DNA from: Streptomyces justiciae
GTDB taxonomy: Bacteria > Actinomycetota > Actinomycetes > Streptomycetales > Streptomycetaceae
NCBI RefSeq assembly: GCF_015163075.1
Contig: NZ_JADDXU010000002.1
Span: 124,001-188,000, forward strand
Length of the DNA: 64,000 bases
Direction: 5' to 3'
Each line of letters opens with the position of its first letter. Within the stretch, counting starts at the first letter, position 1. The notes under the pieces were generated by a model that saw nothing but the letters and a program-made list of their open reading frames with translations, was not told where the DNA came from and did not search any database. Below are positions 1-9,406 of this stretch, in pieces. The translations under genes and the position numbers were made by a program.

Positions 1-252
1 GGGGCTCGGGGCTCCCGGGCGTACCGCGCGGGCGAACAAGGCTCGCACCGCCGCGCGCAGTTCGCGTACGGCGGCCACCTCCGCGTCCCCGGCGGTGAAG
101 CCCGGCGCCACGGTGTCGGGGTGGGCCTGGACCCAGGTCGTGAGGCCTGCCGGGTCGGTCAGGTCGTCGGCGACGCCGCCATGGCCGTCGTGGCGGATGG
201 TGAGGGCGAGGTCCAGGGCGAGGCGGGCGTCCCTGCTGAGCGAGTCCGGCAT
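1..252 (-). CDS. CGNR/ABATE-type regulator, N-terminal part (cut by window edge)
   Basis: The minus-strand reading frame opens with ATG at 252 and runs off the left end of the window, so about 84 residues are visible. They begin MPDSLSRDARLALDLALT and contain a DLTDPAGLTTWV segment followed by a helix rich in RELRAAVRALFA. This is the layout of the ABATE-type N-terminal domain that precedes a CGNR zinc finger in putative stress-responsive regulators of actinobacteria. The zinc-finger half lies outside the window, so the family call rests on the N-terminal pattern alone. Confidence 0.6.
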   Translation of the reverse strand, partial: MPDSLSRDARLALDLALTIRHDGHGGVADDLTDPAGLTTWVQAHPDTVAPGFTAGDAEVAAVRELRAAVRALFARAVRPGAPSP

Positions 253-275
253 GGATCTAATGATAAGGGGCGGGT

Positions 276-1184
276 TTACCCATTAGCGGCCTCGGGCGGC
301 ACCACCGCCACCGGGCTCGCCGCGTGCAGCAGCACCGCCTGCGTCACCGACCCCATCATGCGGGCCGGTGCCAGCAGCCTGCGCCGGTGGCGGCCGACGA
401 CGACCAGCTCGGCGTCCTTCGAGGCGGCGACGAGATGCCCGGCTGCGTCGCCCGGCGCGGCGTGGATGTCGACCGGCACGTCCGGGTGGCGCTTGCGGTG
501 CGGAGCGAGGAAGCCCTCGGCGAGCGTACGGGTCTCGTTCTCGACGGCGTCCTGGTCGACGATCGGCGGGACGAGTTCGCCGGGGACGGCCCAGGCCTGG
601 AGTGGCCACTGGTAGGCGGCGACCACTTGGAGGCGGGCGCCGCGCAGGCCGGCCTCGGTGTGGGCGAAGGCGAGCGTCGCCTCGTCGGGGGCGTCGACCT
701 GGAGGCCGACGACCACGCGGGGTCCCGGCTCGACGGCCATGCCCTCATCGTCGTGCACCTCGCGGTCCGGGCGGGGCACCACGACCACCGGGCACTCCGC
801 GTCGCGGGCCGCGGCCATGCCGTTGGAGCCGAGCAGCAGACTGGCGAAACCGCCGCGTCCCCGGGAGCCGAGCACCAACAGCTGGGCCGAGGAGCCGAGT
901 TCGGGCACCACGGCACTCGGCGCGCCCTCCTGCGCGAGGTACTCCACGACGGGCCGGTCGGCGATGTCCGCGAGGCGTTCGCGCACGTCGTCGAGGACCG
1001 GGTCGTCGTCCGGCGCGGGCGGCCCGGCGACCAGCACGTCGGGCTGGGCCCAGGCGGCGTACTGCCGCACATGAACCACCCGCAGCGGCGCCCGGCGTCT
1101 GCGGGCGGCGTCCACGGCCCAGTCCAGGGCGCGCAGGCTGTCGTCCGAACCGTCGACCGCAGCGATGACCGGCAGGGTGCTCAT
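276..1184 (-). CDS. Universal stress protein, tandem UspA domains
   Basis: This 302-residue protein has two UspA folds in tandem, as is usual for Streptomyces. The first begins PVIAAVDGSDDSLRALDWAV and ends with the nucleotide-binding signature LVLGSRGRGGFASLLLGS. The second starts near residue 155 (RVVVGLQVD) and ends with VVVGRHRRRLLAPARMMGSV. The G-2x-G-9x-G(S/T) ATP-binding pattern is clear in the first domain and looser in the second. Such proteins bind ATP and accumulate under stress or hypoxia. The gene stands alone, 23 bp from the start of the CGNR-type gene, with a 157-bp upstream gap. The start is ATG with a GAGG-type site (gaggtgagg) just upstream. Confidence 0.9.
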   Translation of the reverse strand: MSTLPVIAAVDGSDDSLRALDWAVDAARRRRAPLRVVHVRQYAAWAQPDVLVAGPPAPDDDPVLDDVRERLADIADRPVVEYLAQEGAPSAVVPELGSSAQLLVLGSRGRGGFASLLLGSNGMAAARDAECPVVVVPRPDREVHDDEGMAVEPGPRVVVGLQVDAPDEATLAFAHTEAGLRGARLQVVAAYQWPLQAWAVPGELVPPIVDQDAVENETRTLAEGFLAPHRKRHPDVPVDIHAAPGDAAGHLVAASKDAELVVVGRHRRRLLAPARMMGSVTQAVLLHAASPVAVVPPEAANG

Positions 1185-1341
1185 GGGTTCCTCACCTCCG
1201 GGATACGACCGTCCCCCGGGGCCAGCCTCGCTCAGGCGGTCACCCCGGGGGTGTGCTCACGGTCGCGTGTCCGGAAAAACGGGTGGAACACCCCCGGATC
1301 AGCGGCGCGCTTCGAGCCGCGCCACCTCGCCGTACCTCATC

Positions 1342-1584
1342 TCACGTGAGGTCGAACTCCCCTTCCCTCGCGCCCGACACGAAGGCACCCCACTCGGCGG
1401 GTGTGAAGATCAGGGAAGGGCTCTCCGGGCGGCCGCTGTTGCGCATCGCGATGAATCCCTCGACAAAGGCGATCTGGACATCCCCCAGGCCACGGCTGCT
1501 GGACTGCCATTCGGCGGTGCTGAGGTCCAGCTCGGGCTTGTCCCAGCCCATGAGCGGCTGCTGCTGGATGGTGGTCTCGGCCAC
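1342..1584 (-). CDS. DUF397 domain protein (orphan)
   Basis: This is an 80-residue protein containing the DUF397 core: W-x-S-S near residue 27 (WQSSSRGLGDVQIAF), then VAMRNSGR-type (IAMRNSGRPESPSLIFTPAEW) and a closing W-x-AFVSGAREGEFD. In Streptomyces DUF397 proteins are small partners of an adjacent XRE helix-turn-helix regulator, as in the BldB/WhiJ-type sets. Here no HTH gene is adjacent, so this is an orphan copy. The stop lies inside a perfect CTCACGTGAG palindrome at 1341-1350. Function is inferred only from the family. Confidence 0.85.
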   Translation of the reverse strand: MAETTIQQQPLMGWDKPELDLSTAEWQSSSRGLGDVQIAFVEGFIAMRNSGRPESPSLIFTPAEWGAFVSGAREGEFDLT

Positions 1585-1691
1585 GTCCGTGCTCCTCCCG
1601 ATTGCGTCGTCCGCGGGCCAGCCTAGCGATCGACTCCGACCGCCGACAGGCCACGTGAGGGGGACCTTTCAACGACCTTCCGGGTGGCGTT

Positions 1692-2854
<1,163 letters not shown>

Positions 2855-2858
<4 letters not shown>

Positions 2859-3907
2859 CGCGGATCCCCTTCGAGTACGGCGACCAGGTTCTGTTGCAGA
2901 CAGGGGCCCGAGGTGGCGTGGGCGAGAGCCCGGTCAGACTCACCTCGGTGGATGCGGGAAGCCGCCTCACCGATGCGGATCAGTCCCGCGGCCATCATCG
3001 GGTTGGCGGCGAGGGCGCCACCGGACGGATTGACCCGCACGTTCCCGTCCAGCCCCAGCGCCTTGCACAGCACGACCTCCTGCGAGCTGAACGGCGCGTG
3101 CAACTCCGCGGTGTCCAGGGGCCGTTCGAAGGCGCCCGCCTTCTCGGCGGCCAGGCGGGTGGAGGGCGAGTCGGTCAGATCGCGCACGCCCAGGCCGTGG
3201 GCCTCGATGCGGTGGTCGATGCCGCGGATCCAGGCGGGGCGTGAGCAGAGTTCGCGGGCTCGCTCCCCGGCCGCGAGGATCACGGCGGCGGCGCCGTCGC
3301 CGACGGGCGGGCAGTCACCGGTGCGCAGGGGTCGTACGACATAGTCCCCTTGCGGCACCGAACCCCGCAGCTGGGCACGGGTGTTGTCGGTGGCGCGGCT
3401 GCGGGCGCCGATCCCCGCCAGCGCGGGCTCGTCGGTGTCGCCCGCGTCGATGAGTGCCTGCGCCTGGAGGGCTGCGAGGGCGACGGAGTCGGGCCAGAGG
3501 GGCGCCACGTAGTACGGGTCGAGTTGCCGGGTCAGTACGTCGCGGACGGAGCCGGGCGAGGACTTGCCGTACGAGTACACGAGCGCGGTGTCCGCGTCCC
3601 CCGACAGGAGTTTGGTCCACGCCTCGTACAGCGCCCACGCGCCGTCCATCTCCACGTGCGACTCGGAGATCGGCGGCCAGGCGCCCACGCCGTCGAGGGC
3701 GAGGGTGAAGGAGAAGGCGCGTCCGGCGAGGTAGTCGCAGGAGCCGGAGCAGGTGAAGCCGATGTCGCCGGTCTTGAGGCCGGTCCGGTCGAGGACGTCG
3801 TGCAGGACCGGCATGAGCATCTCCACCTCGGACTGTTCCGCGGTGGAGCGCAGGACGTCGGACTGGGCGAAGGCGACGACGGCGATGTCCCTGGTCACGG
3901 CTGTCAC
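2855..3907 (-). CDS. Second thiolase-fold protein (Cys-less Ltp-like)
   Basis: This 350-residue protein is a divergent paralogue of the downstream gene. It begins VTRDIAVVAFAQSDVLRS-like, has the GDGAAAVILAAGERA segment around residue 200 and the NPSGGALAANPMMAAGLIRIGEAA loop near the C-terminus. At the usual Cys position it reads SHVEMDGAWAL, so it too lacks the nucleophile. Cys-less thiolase-fold pairs with a DUF35 neighbour often act as heteromeric complexes on CoA esters. It is coupled by 4-bp overlaps to the genes on both sides (3904-3907 and 2855-2858), so the three products are probably made in matched amounts. Confidence 0.8.
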
Positions 3908-4845
3908 AGCAGCTCCTTGTAGATCTCGTAGTCCGCGTCAGGTTCGCCGGTGGGCCGGTAGTGGTCGGGGTAACGGCCCCCCTCGGTCCACACCGGTTCG
4001 ACCCTGAGGCCCATCCGCACCTGGTCGTACGGGATGCCGCCGATGCGTCCATGGAGGGCGAGGTCGGCGCCGTCGAGGGCGATGTGGGCGTAGACGTAGG
4101 GGACTTCGATGTCGAGGTTCTTCGCCTTGATGTTGACGATGCAGAAGGTGGTGACCGTGCCCGCCGGGCCCACCTCGACCTGTTCCGAGGTGGCGACGCC
4201 GCAGGTGGGGCACGCGCCCCTCGGGGGGACATAGACCTTGCGGCAGGACGGGCAGCGTTCGCCCACGGCGCGGCGGTCGGCGAGGGCGTTGATGTAAGCG
4301 GTCTGGGCGCGGCCGGGCGAGTAGGTGTAGTCGAGGCGGGCGGGGGCGACGATGCCGGTGACGGGGGCCTCGAACTCGCCACTGTGGCCGGTGGGTTGGG
4401 CGGGATCGCCGTCGTACGGCTCGAAGCAGGCGATGTCGGTGATCGCGCCGACGCGGTCCTCGGCCCAGCGGACGCGGACGCGCATGCCGGTGCGGACGGC
4501 GTCGGGGCCGGGGGCGTCGAGGACGTGGAGGAGGGCGGTGTCGGCGCCGTCGAGGCGGACGAGCACCCAGGCGAAGGGCGACGACAGGGGCTGACCGCGG
4601 CGGGGTTCGTGGTTCCAGGCCCAGGTGGTGACCGTGCCGGTGGGGGCGACCTCGACGAGGTCGCGGATCTCCTCGGCGGTGACGGGGTCGTACTCGACGG
4701 GTGGGACCAGGGTGCGGCCGTCGCGGGTGCGCACGCCGAGGACTACGCGTTCGCGCAGGCCGGTCAGGAAGGCGCTCTGGACCGGGCCGAGGGAGCGGGT
4801 GAAGGGGAACTCGACGACCAGCGGGGCTTTCAGGACTTCCGGCAT
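3904..4845 (-). CDS. DUF35 OB-fold/Zn-ribbon acyl-CoA-associated protein, duplicated
   Basis: This 313-residue protein carries two OB-fold DUF35 modules. The first (about 15-145) has PTGTVTTWAWNHEP and FAWVLVRLDGADTALLHVL. The second (about 185-300) starts with a rubredoxin-like zinc ribbon (CPSCRKVYVPPRGACPTC near 200-217) and continues GPAGTVTTFCIVNI and YVYAHIALDGADLALHGRI. DUF35 proteins bind CoA esters and dock with thiolase-fold or hydratase partners; in steroid degradation a DUF35 chain is required by the Ltp2 aldolase. Only the second module keeps all four ribbon cysteines. The gene overlaps the next thiolase gene by ATGA and follows the hydratase by 12 bp. Confidence 0.85.
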   Translation of the reverse strand: MPEVLKAPLVVEFPFTRSLGPVQSAFLTGLRERVVLGVRTRDGRTLVPPVEYDPVTAEEIRDLVEVAPTGTVTTWAWNHEPRRGQPLSSPFAWVLVRLDGADTALLHVLDAPGPDAVRTGMRVRVRWAEDRVGAITDIACFEPYDGDPAQPTGHSGEFEAPVTGIVAPARLDYTYSPGRAQTAYINALADRRAVGERCPSCRKVYVPPRGACPTCGVATSEQVEVGPAGTVTTFCIVNIKAKNLDIEVPYVYAHIALDGADLALHGRIGGIPYDQVRMGLRVEPVWTEGGRYPDHYRPTGEPDADYEIYKELL

Positions 4846-4857
4846 CGCCGGCCTCCT

Positions 4858-5658
4858 TCAGTGGCGCTTGTAGACGGGCGGGCGCTTCTCCGCGAAGGCA
4901 CGGGCGCCTTCCTTGGCGTCGGCGGTGTCGAACACCGGCCAGCCGCGCTTGAGTTCGGCGGCGAGGCCGTCGGTCTCGGTCAGTTCGGCGGTCTCGTAGA
5001 CGGACGCCTTGACGGCCTCCACCGCCAACGGGGCGCAGGCGTTGACCTGTTCGGCGATCTCCAGGGCCTTGGTCAGGGCCGTGCCGTCGGGAACCACGTG
5101 CCCGATCAGACCGATGTCCGCCGCCTCGCGGGCGCTGTACGGGCGGCCGGTGAGCAGCATCTCCAGGGCGTGGGTGCGCGGGATCTGGCGCTGGAGGCGG
5201 ACGGTGGAGCCGCCGATCGGGAACAGGCCGCGTTTGACCTCGAACAGGCCGAAGGTCGCGGATTCGCCGGCGACACGGATGTCGGTGCCCTGGAGCATCT
5301 CGGTGCCGCCCGCGACGCAGTACCCCTCGACGGCGGCGATGACCGGTTTGCGGGGGCGGTGGTGGCGGAGCATCGCCTTCCAGTGCAGGTCGGGGTCGGC
5401 CTTGAGGCGGTCGCGGTACTGCTCGCCCTCCATGCCCTTGCCGGCCAGGGCCTTGAGGTCCATGCCGGCGCAGAAGGAGCCGCCCGCGCCGGTGAACACG
5501 ATCGAGCGGACCGTGTCGTCCGCGTCGGCTTCCAGCCAGCCGTCGTACAGGCCGACGAGCATCGCCAGCGAGAGCGCGTTCTTGGCCTCCGGCCGGTTGA
5601 GCGTGAGCACCAGTGTGGCGCCCTCGCGCCGCACGGTGAGGTGTTCCGTCCCACCCAT
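4858..5658 (-). CDS. Enoyl-CoA hydratase/isomerase (crotonase) family protein
   Basis: This 266-residue crotonase-fold protein has the N-terminal TLNRPEAKNALS, the first oxyanion-hole segment FCAGMDLKALAGKG (about 62-75) and the second, IAAVEGYCVAGGTEMLQGTDI (about 107-127). The residue preceding the catalytic region reads FGLFEVKRGLFP, with E near 139-141, consistent with a hydratase or hydrolase rather than a silent homologue. It would hydrate an enoyl-CoA ahead of the aldolase/thiolase-like steps encoded downstream. It is the first gene of the four-gene operon. The start ATG at 5658 is the best in-frame choice; the leader carries a 15-bp tandem repeat. Confidence 0.88.
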   Translation of the reverse strand: MGGTEHLTVRREGATLVLTLNRPEAKNALSLAMLVGLYDGWLEADADDTVRSIVFTGAGGSFCAGMDLKALAGKGMEGEQYRDRLKADPDLHWKAMLRHHRPRKPVIAAVEGYCVAGGTEMLQGTDIRVAGESATFGLFEVKRGLFPIGGSTVRLQRQIPRTHALEMLLTGRPYSAREAADIGLIGHVVPDGTALTKALEIAEQVNACAPLAVEAVKASVYETAELTETDGLAAELKRGWPVFDTADAKEGARAFAEKRPPVYKRH

Positions 5659-5672
5659 TGACCGTCTCCCCT

Positions 5673-5717
5673 CCGAGCATCTCTCCGCCGAGCATCTCTC
5701 TGCCGAGCATCTCTCTG
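5673..5717. repeat. Three tandem 15-bp units in operon leader
   Basis: Three contiguous copies of CCGAGCATCTCTCYG lie at 5673-5687, 5688-5702 and 5703-5717, followed by a partial fourth. They sit 15-59 bp upstream of the hydratase start on its leader side. The unit is a multiple of three but the annotated hydratase frame does not use it. It looks like recent slippage expansion in the 5' leader. Confidence 0.85.
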
Positions 5718-5735
5718 CCGACAGACCGGCAGAAC

Positions 5736-5749
5736 GAGAACAGGTTGCA
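5736..5749. promoter_or_regulatory. KstR-like box (one mismatch)
   Basis: GAGAACAGGTTGCA matches the published KstR operator pattern TnnAACnnGTTnnA at every fixed base except the leading T. KstR is the TetR-family repressor of cholesterol genes in mycobacteria and relatives. The box lies between the divergent hydratase operon and the acyl-CoA synthetase, where a repressor would control both. Consensus is from memory; binding is inferred. Confidence 0.45.
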
Positions 5750-5776
5750 GGAGTGGACCGACCTCTTCAAGAGTTT

Positions 5777-5793
5777 TCTGACAGACAGTCAGA
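5777..5793. promoter_or_regulatory. TetR-type dyad in divergent promoter region
   Basis: TCTGAC, five bases, then GTCAGA forms a perfect 6-bp-arm inverted repeat of 17 bp. It lies 84 bp upstream of the plus-strand synthetase start and 118 bp upstream of the hydratase start. A dyad with the same CTGA-N7-TCAG spacing occurs at 21291-21305 upstream of the nitronate monooxygenase gene. Confidence 0.5.
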
Positions 5794-5877
5794 TTTGTTG
5801 TGCGCGGACCCTTCACAGTTGTGCCGCCCTTTGCTCTGATGACCGGCAGCCGGTGATGGGCGGGGTCAGGAGGAGCT

Positions 5878-7488
5878 GTGGAGTACAACCTTGCCGACCT
5901 GTTCGAGTCGGTCGTCGACGTGGTCCCTGACCGCGAGGCGCTGGTGTACATCGACATCCCCGGAACGGGTGCGGAGCGCCGGTTGACGTACGCGGAGCTC
6001 GACGCGGCCGCCAATCGCATCGCCCACCATCTGATCGACCAGGGAATCCGGCCCGGTGAGCACGTCGGGCTGCACCTCTACAACGGCATCGAGTACCTTC
6101 AGGCCGCGATCGGCTGCCTCAAGGCGCGGATCGTGCCGGTGAACGTCAACTACCGGTACGTCGAGGACGAGTTGGTGTACCTGTACCGGGACGCCGACCT
6201 GGTGGGGCTGTTCTTCGACGCGGAGTTCGGCGACCGGGTGGCGGCGGCGCTGCCGCTGACGGAGAAGCTGCGGCATCTGGTGCGGGTCGGGGACGGGGAG
6301 TCGGGGCCGGACGCCGTGGCGTTCGCGGACGCCGAGGCCGCAGGCTCGCCCGAGCGGGGATTCCCGCGGCGCTCGCCCGACGACCAGTTCATCATCTACA
6401 CCGGCGGCACCACCGGGATGCCCAAGGGTGTGATGTGGCGTCAGGAGGACCTGTTCTTCTCGGGGATGGGCGGTGGCGCGCCGACCGGTGAGCCGGTGAA
6501 GAAGCCCGAGGAACTCGCCGAGCGGGTCGCCGCGGGCGGCTCGGGGATCACCTTCTTCCCCACTCCCCCGCTGATGCACGGCACCTCCACGCTGACCGCC
6601 TTCATCGGCTTCAACTTCGGCCAACGCATCGTGATCCACCGCAAGTTCGTGCCCGAGGAGGTGCTGCGGACCGTCGAGAAGGAACGCGTCACCAGCATGT
6701 CCCTGGTCGGCGACGCGATGCTGCGCCCGTTGATCGACGCGCTCGAAGGGCCCATGAAGGGCACGGACATGTCGTCGATGTTCAGCGTGTCGTCTTCAGG
6801 GGCGATCATGTCGGACACCGTGCGCCGGCAGTTCCAGGCCCTCGTCCCGAACGTCATGTTGCTCAACAACTTCGGCTCCTCGGAGTCCGGCTTCAACGGC
6901 ACCGCGACGGACGACTCCGGCCCCGAGCGAGGCTTCCGGGTCCGGGTCAACTCCCGTACCCAGGTGGTCGATCCGGCCACCCACGAGCCCATCGCGCCGG
7001 GCGAGGTCGGCCGGGTCGCACAGTGCGGCCACGTCCCCCTCGGCTACTACAACGACCCGCGGAAGACGGCCGAGACCTTCTTCGAGAAGGACGGTGAGCG
7101 CTGGGTGCTGCTCGGCGACATGGCCACCGTCGACGAGGACGGAGTTGTGGTGGTCCTCGGGCGGGGGTCGCAGTGCATCAACACCGGGGGCGAGAAGGTG
7201 TACCCCGAGGAGGTCGAGCAGGCGCTCAAGTCCCATCCGGACGTGTACGACGCCCTGGTGGCCGGGGTGCCGGACGCGAAGTGGGGCCACCATGTGGCAG
7301 CCGTCGTACAGCTGCGGGACGGCGCGGCCCAGCCGTCGCTCGACGACATCCAGACGCACTGCCGGTCCCACCTCGCCGGGTACAAGATCCCCCGGCAACT
7401 GGTGATCGCGGAGTCCATCCGGCGCTCCCCGAGCGGCAAGGCGGACTACCGGTGGGCGCGGGAGGTGGCGGTACGGGCGGACGGATGA
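5878..7488 (+). CDS. Acyl-CoA synthetase (AMP-forming), FadD19-like context
   Basis: This 536-residue adenylate-forming ligase activates a carboxylic acid to its acyl-CoA through an acyl-AMP. The P-loop YTGGTTGMPKG lies at about 174-184, the A5-type NNFGSSESGF near 325, the ATP-binding GDMATVDEDG near 412 and the hinge GRGSQCINTGGEKVYPEEVE near 425. The C-terminal catalytic lysine is in SPSGKADYRW. The start is GTG at 5878, preceded by AGGAG with a 4-base gap. It is divergent from the hydratase/DUF35/thiolase-like operon, which suggests it supplies that pathway with its CoA ester, as FadD17/FadD19-type ligases do for steroid side chains. The actual substrate cannot be read from sequence. Confidence 0.88.
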   Translation: MEYNLADLFESVVDVVPDREALVYIDIPGTGAERRLTYAELDAAANRIAHHLIDQGIRPGEHVGLHLYNGIEYLQAAIGCLKARIVPVNVNYRYVEDELVYLYRDADLVGLFFDAEFGDRVAAALPLTEKLRHLVRVGDGESGPDAVAFADAEAAGSPERGFPRRSPDDQFIIYTGGTTGMPKGVMWRQEDLFFSGMGGGAPTGEPVKKPEELAERVAAGGSGITFFPTPPLMHGTSTLTAFIGFNFGQRIVIHRKFVPEEVLRTVEKERVTSMSLVGDAMLRPLIDALEGPMKGTDMSSMFSVSSSGAIMSDTVRRQFQALVPNVMLLNNFGSSESGFNGTATDDSGPERGFRVRVNSRTQVVDPATHEPIAPGEVGRVAQCGHVPLGYYNDPRKTAETFFEKDGERWVLLGDMATVDEDGVVVVLGRGSQCINTGGEKVYPEEVEQALKSHPDVYDALVAGVPDAKWGHHVAAVVQLRDGAAQPSLDDIQTHCRSHLAGYKIPRQLVIAESIRRSPSGKADYRWAREVAVRADG

Positions 7489-7551
7489 ATTCCGCTCGCC
7501 TCGATTGAACCGTCGGTGACGCACGGACGTACTGGTGGTGGCAGGCTCGCT

Positions 7552-7593
7552 CTGAGGGCTTTGTTCGTCATGCTCAGGGCTTTGCTCGTCATG
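7552..7593. repeat. Two tandem 21-bp units upstream of sulfatase-like gene
   Basis: The 21-bp unit CTSAGGGCTTTGYTCGTCATG occurs twice head to tail (7552-7572 and 7573-7593) with two differences. It ends 31 bp before the downstream GTG start, in the 136-bp gap after the synthetase. It may be a duplicated regulatory site or simple slippage. Confidence 0.75.
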
Positions 7594-7624
7594 CCATCGC
7601 AAGACCGTACGGAAGGACCGCCGG

Positions 7625-9397
7625 GTGTCGCTCTTCACACCTCGCTCTCGTCAGTCGTCGGACAGCACCGAGATGTCGGACGCCACCGGGAGCGAGGAAC
7701 CGGCTGAGGCGGAAGCGACGGAAGAGCCGGAGGATGCGGCGCCCGCCGGGAAACCCGGCTGGTTCCGCTGGCGCCACCGCTACCCCCGTACCGCACGCGG
7801 CGTGACCATCGGGACGACCGTGCTGGCCGCGGCGCTGGTGCTCGGCGCGCTGCTCGTGCCCAACCGCCTCGACTGGATCAGGTTCGAGTCCTTCCTGCGC
7901 CTCCCGGTCGAGGCGATCCTCCTGGCGGGCCTGCTCCTCGCACTGCCCCCGAGGGCGCGCCGGATCACCGCCGTCGTCTCGGGCGTGTTCCTCGGCCTGT
8001 TCACGGTCGTCAAGTTCCTCGACATGGGCTTCCGGCAGACCCTGGCCCGCCCCTTCGACCTGGTCTTCGACTGGATCCTGCTGGACGACGCGGCGGACTT
8101 CGTCCGGGAGTCGTACGGCCGTTCTGGGGAACTGCTCGCGATCACCGCGGTGATCGTGCTGTTCGTGTCCGTGCTCTCGCTGTGCACGCTCTCCGTGGTG
8201 CGGCTGGCGAACCTCATGGCCCGGCACCGCGCGGTGGCCGCCCGTACGACGCTCGTCCTGGGCACCGTATGGATCGTCTGCTTCACCATGGGCGTGCAGT
8301 TCAGCGGGCTCACGTTCGCCACCAAGGGCAACATCCAGTTCGTCGCCAACCGGGTCCAGCAGGTGCACGACGGGCTGGTCGACGCCAAGGTCTTCGAGAA
8401 GCAGGCCAAGGTCGACGCCTTCGCGAACACCCCGCCGGACCAGTTGCTGACCGGGCTGCGCGGCAAGGACGTGCTGTTCACGTTCATCGAGAGCTACGGC
8501 CGGGTCGCGATCGACGATCCGGCGATGGCCCCGCAGATCAACGCCGCGCTTCAGGACGGCGACAACAGGCTGAAGGCGGCCGGTTTCCAGTCCCGCAGCG
8601 GCTGGCTCAGCTCGCCCGTCACCGGCGCGGGGAGCTGGCTCGCGCACTCCACGTTTCTGTCCGGTCTATGGGTGAAGAACCAGCAGCGGTACCGCAGCCT
8701 GACCACCGGCGACCGCGCCACCCTCACCAGCTACTTCCAGAAGACGGGCGCCTGGCGCACGGTCGGGATCGTGCCGGGGGTGCGCAAGTCCTGGCCCGAG
8801 GGCAAGTACTTCGGGCTCGACCACATCTACGACTCCACCCACCTCGGCTACAACGGCCCCTACTTCAGCTGGACGCCGGTCCCTGACCAGTTCAGCCTCG
8901 AATCCTTCGAGCGCCTCGAGCACGGCAAGGAGAACCGCGACCCGATCATGGCGGAGATCATCCTGGCCTCCAGCCACAACCCCTGGTCGCCGATCGCCCA
9001 CATGATCGACTGGGACCAGCTCGGCGACGGGTCGGTGTTCGAGCAGATCAAGAAGGAGGGGACGGACCCCAAGGAGGTCTGGAAGAGCGCGAAGCGGGTG
9101 CGCACCGAGTACCGCAAGGCCATCGAGTACTCGTTGCAGAGCCTCACCGAGTGGGTCGAGCGCTACGGCGACGACAACACGGTCCTCGTCTTCCTCGGCG
9201 ACCACCAGCCCGTCCCGACCGTCACGGGTGGCGACACCAACAAGGACGTGCCGATCACGATCGTGGCCCGTGACCCGAAGGTGCTGGACCGGATCTCCTC
9301 CTGGGGCTGGACGGAGGGCCTCAAGCCGGCCGGGAACGCGCCGGTGTGGGGCATGGACAAGTTCCGGGACCGGTTCATGACGGCGTACGCGAAGTGA
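7625..9397 (+). CDS. Membrane-anchored sulfatase/phosphoglycerol-transferase-like protein
   Basis: This 590-residue protein has an acidic N-tail (residues 1-45, rich in EEPAEAEATEEPED) and about five membrane segments between residues 60 and 230. A large extracellular alkaline-phosphatase-fold domain follows. LtaS/sulfatase-type signatures include VLFTFIESYGRVA near 280-293, where the nucleophile would lie, and FLGDHQPVPT near 525, the conserved GDHxP metal-site motif. Relatives transfer phosphoglycerol or phosphoethanolamine to envelope polymers. The start is GTG at 7625, with GGAAGGA upstream. In Streptomyces these are usually annotated only as sulfatase; the substrate is unknown. Confidence 0.8.
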   Translation: MSLFTPRSRQSSDSTEMSDATGSEEPAEAEATEEPEDAAPAGKPGWFRWRHRYPRTARGVTIGTTVLAAALVLGALLVPNRLDWIRFESFLRLPVEAILLAGLLLALPPRARRITAVVSGVFLGLFTVVKFLDMGFRQTLARPFDLVFDWILLDDAADFVRESYGRSGELLAITAVIVLFVSVLSLCTLSVVRLANLMARHRAVAARTTLVLGTVWIVCFTMGVQFSGLTFATKGNIQFVANRVQQVHDGLVDAKVFEKQAKVDAFANTPPDQLLTGLRGKDVLFTFIESYGRVAIDDPAMAPQINAALQDGDNRLKAAGFQSRSGWLSSPVTGAGSWLAHSTFLSGLWVKNQQRYRSLTTGDRATLTSYFQKTGAWRTVGIVPGVRKSWPEGKYFGLDHIYDSTHLGYNGPYFSWTPVPDQFSLESFERLEHGKENRDPIMAEIILASSHNPWSPIAHMIDWDQLGDGSVFEQIKKEGTDPKEVWKSAKRVRTEYRKAIEYSLQSLTEWVERYGDDNTVLVFLGDHQPVPTVTGGDTNKDVPITIVARDPKVLDRISSWGWTEGLKPAGNAPVWGMDKFRDRFMTAYAK

Positions 9398-9406
9398 AGT
9401 AGCGGG

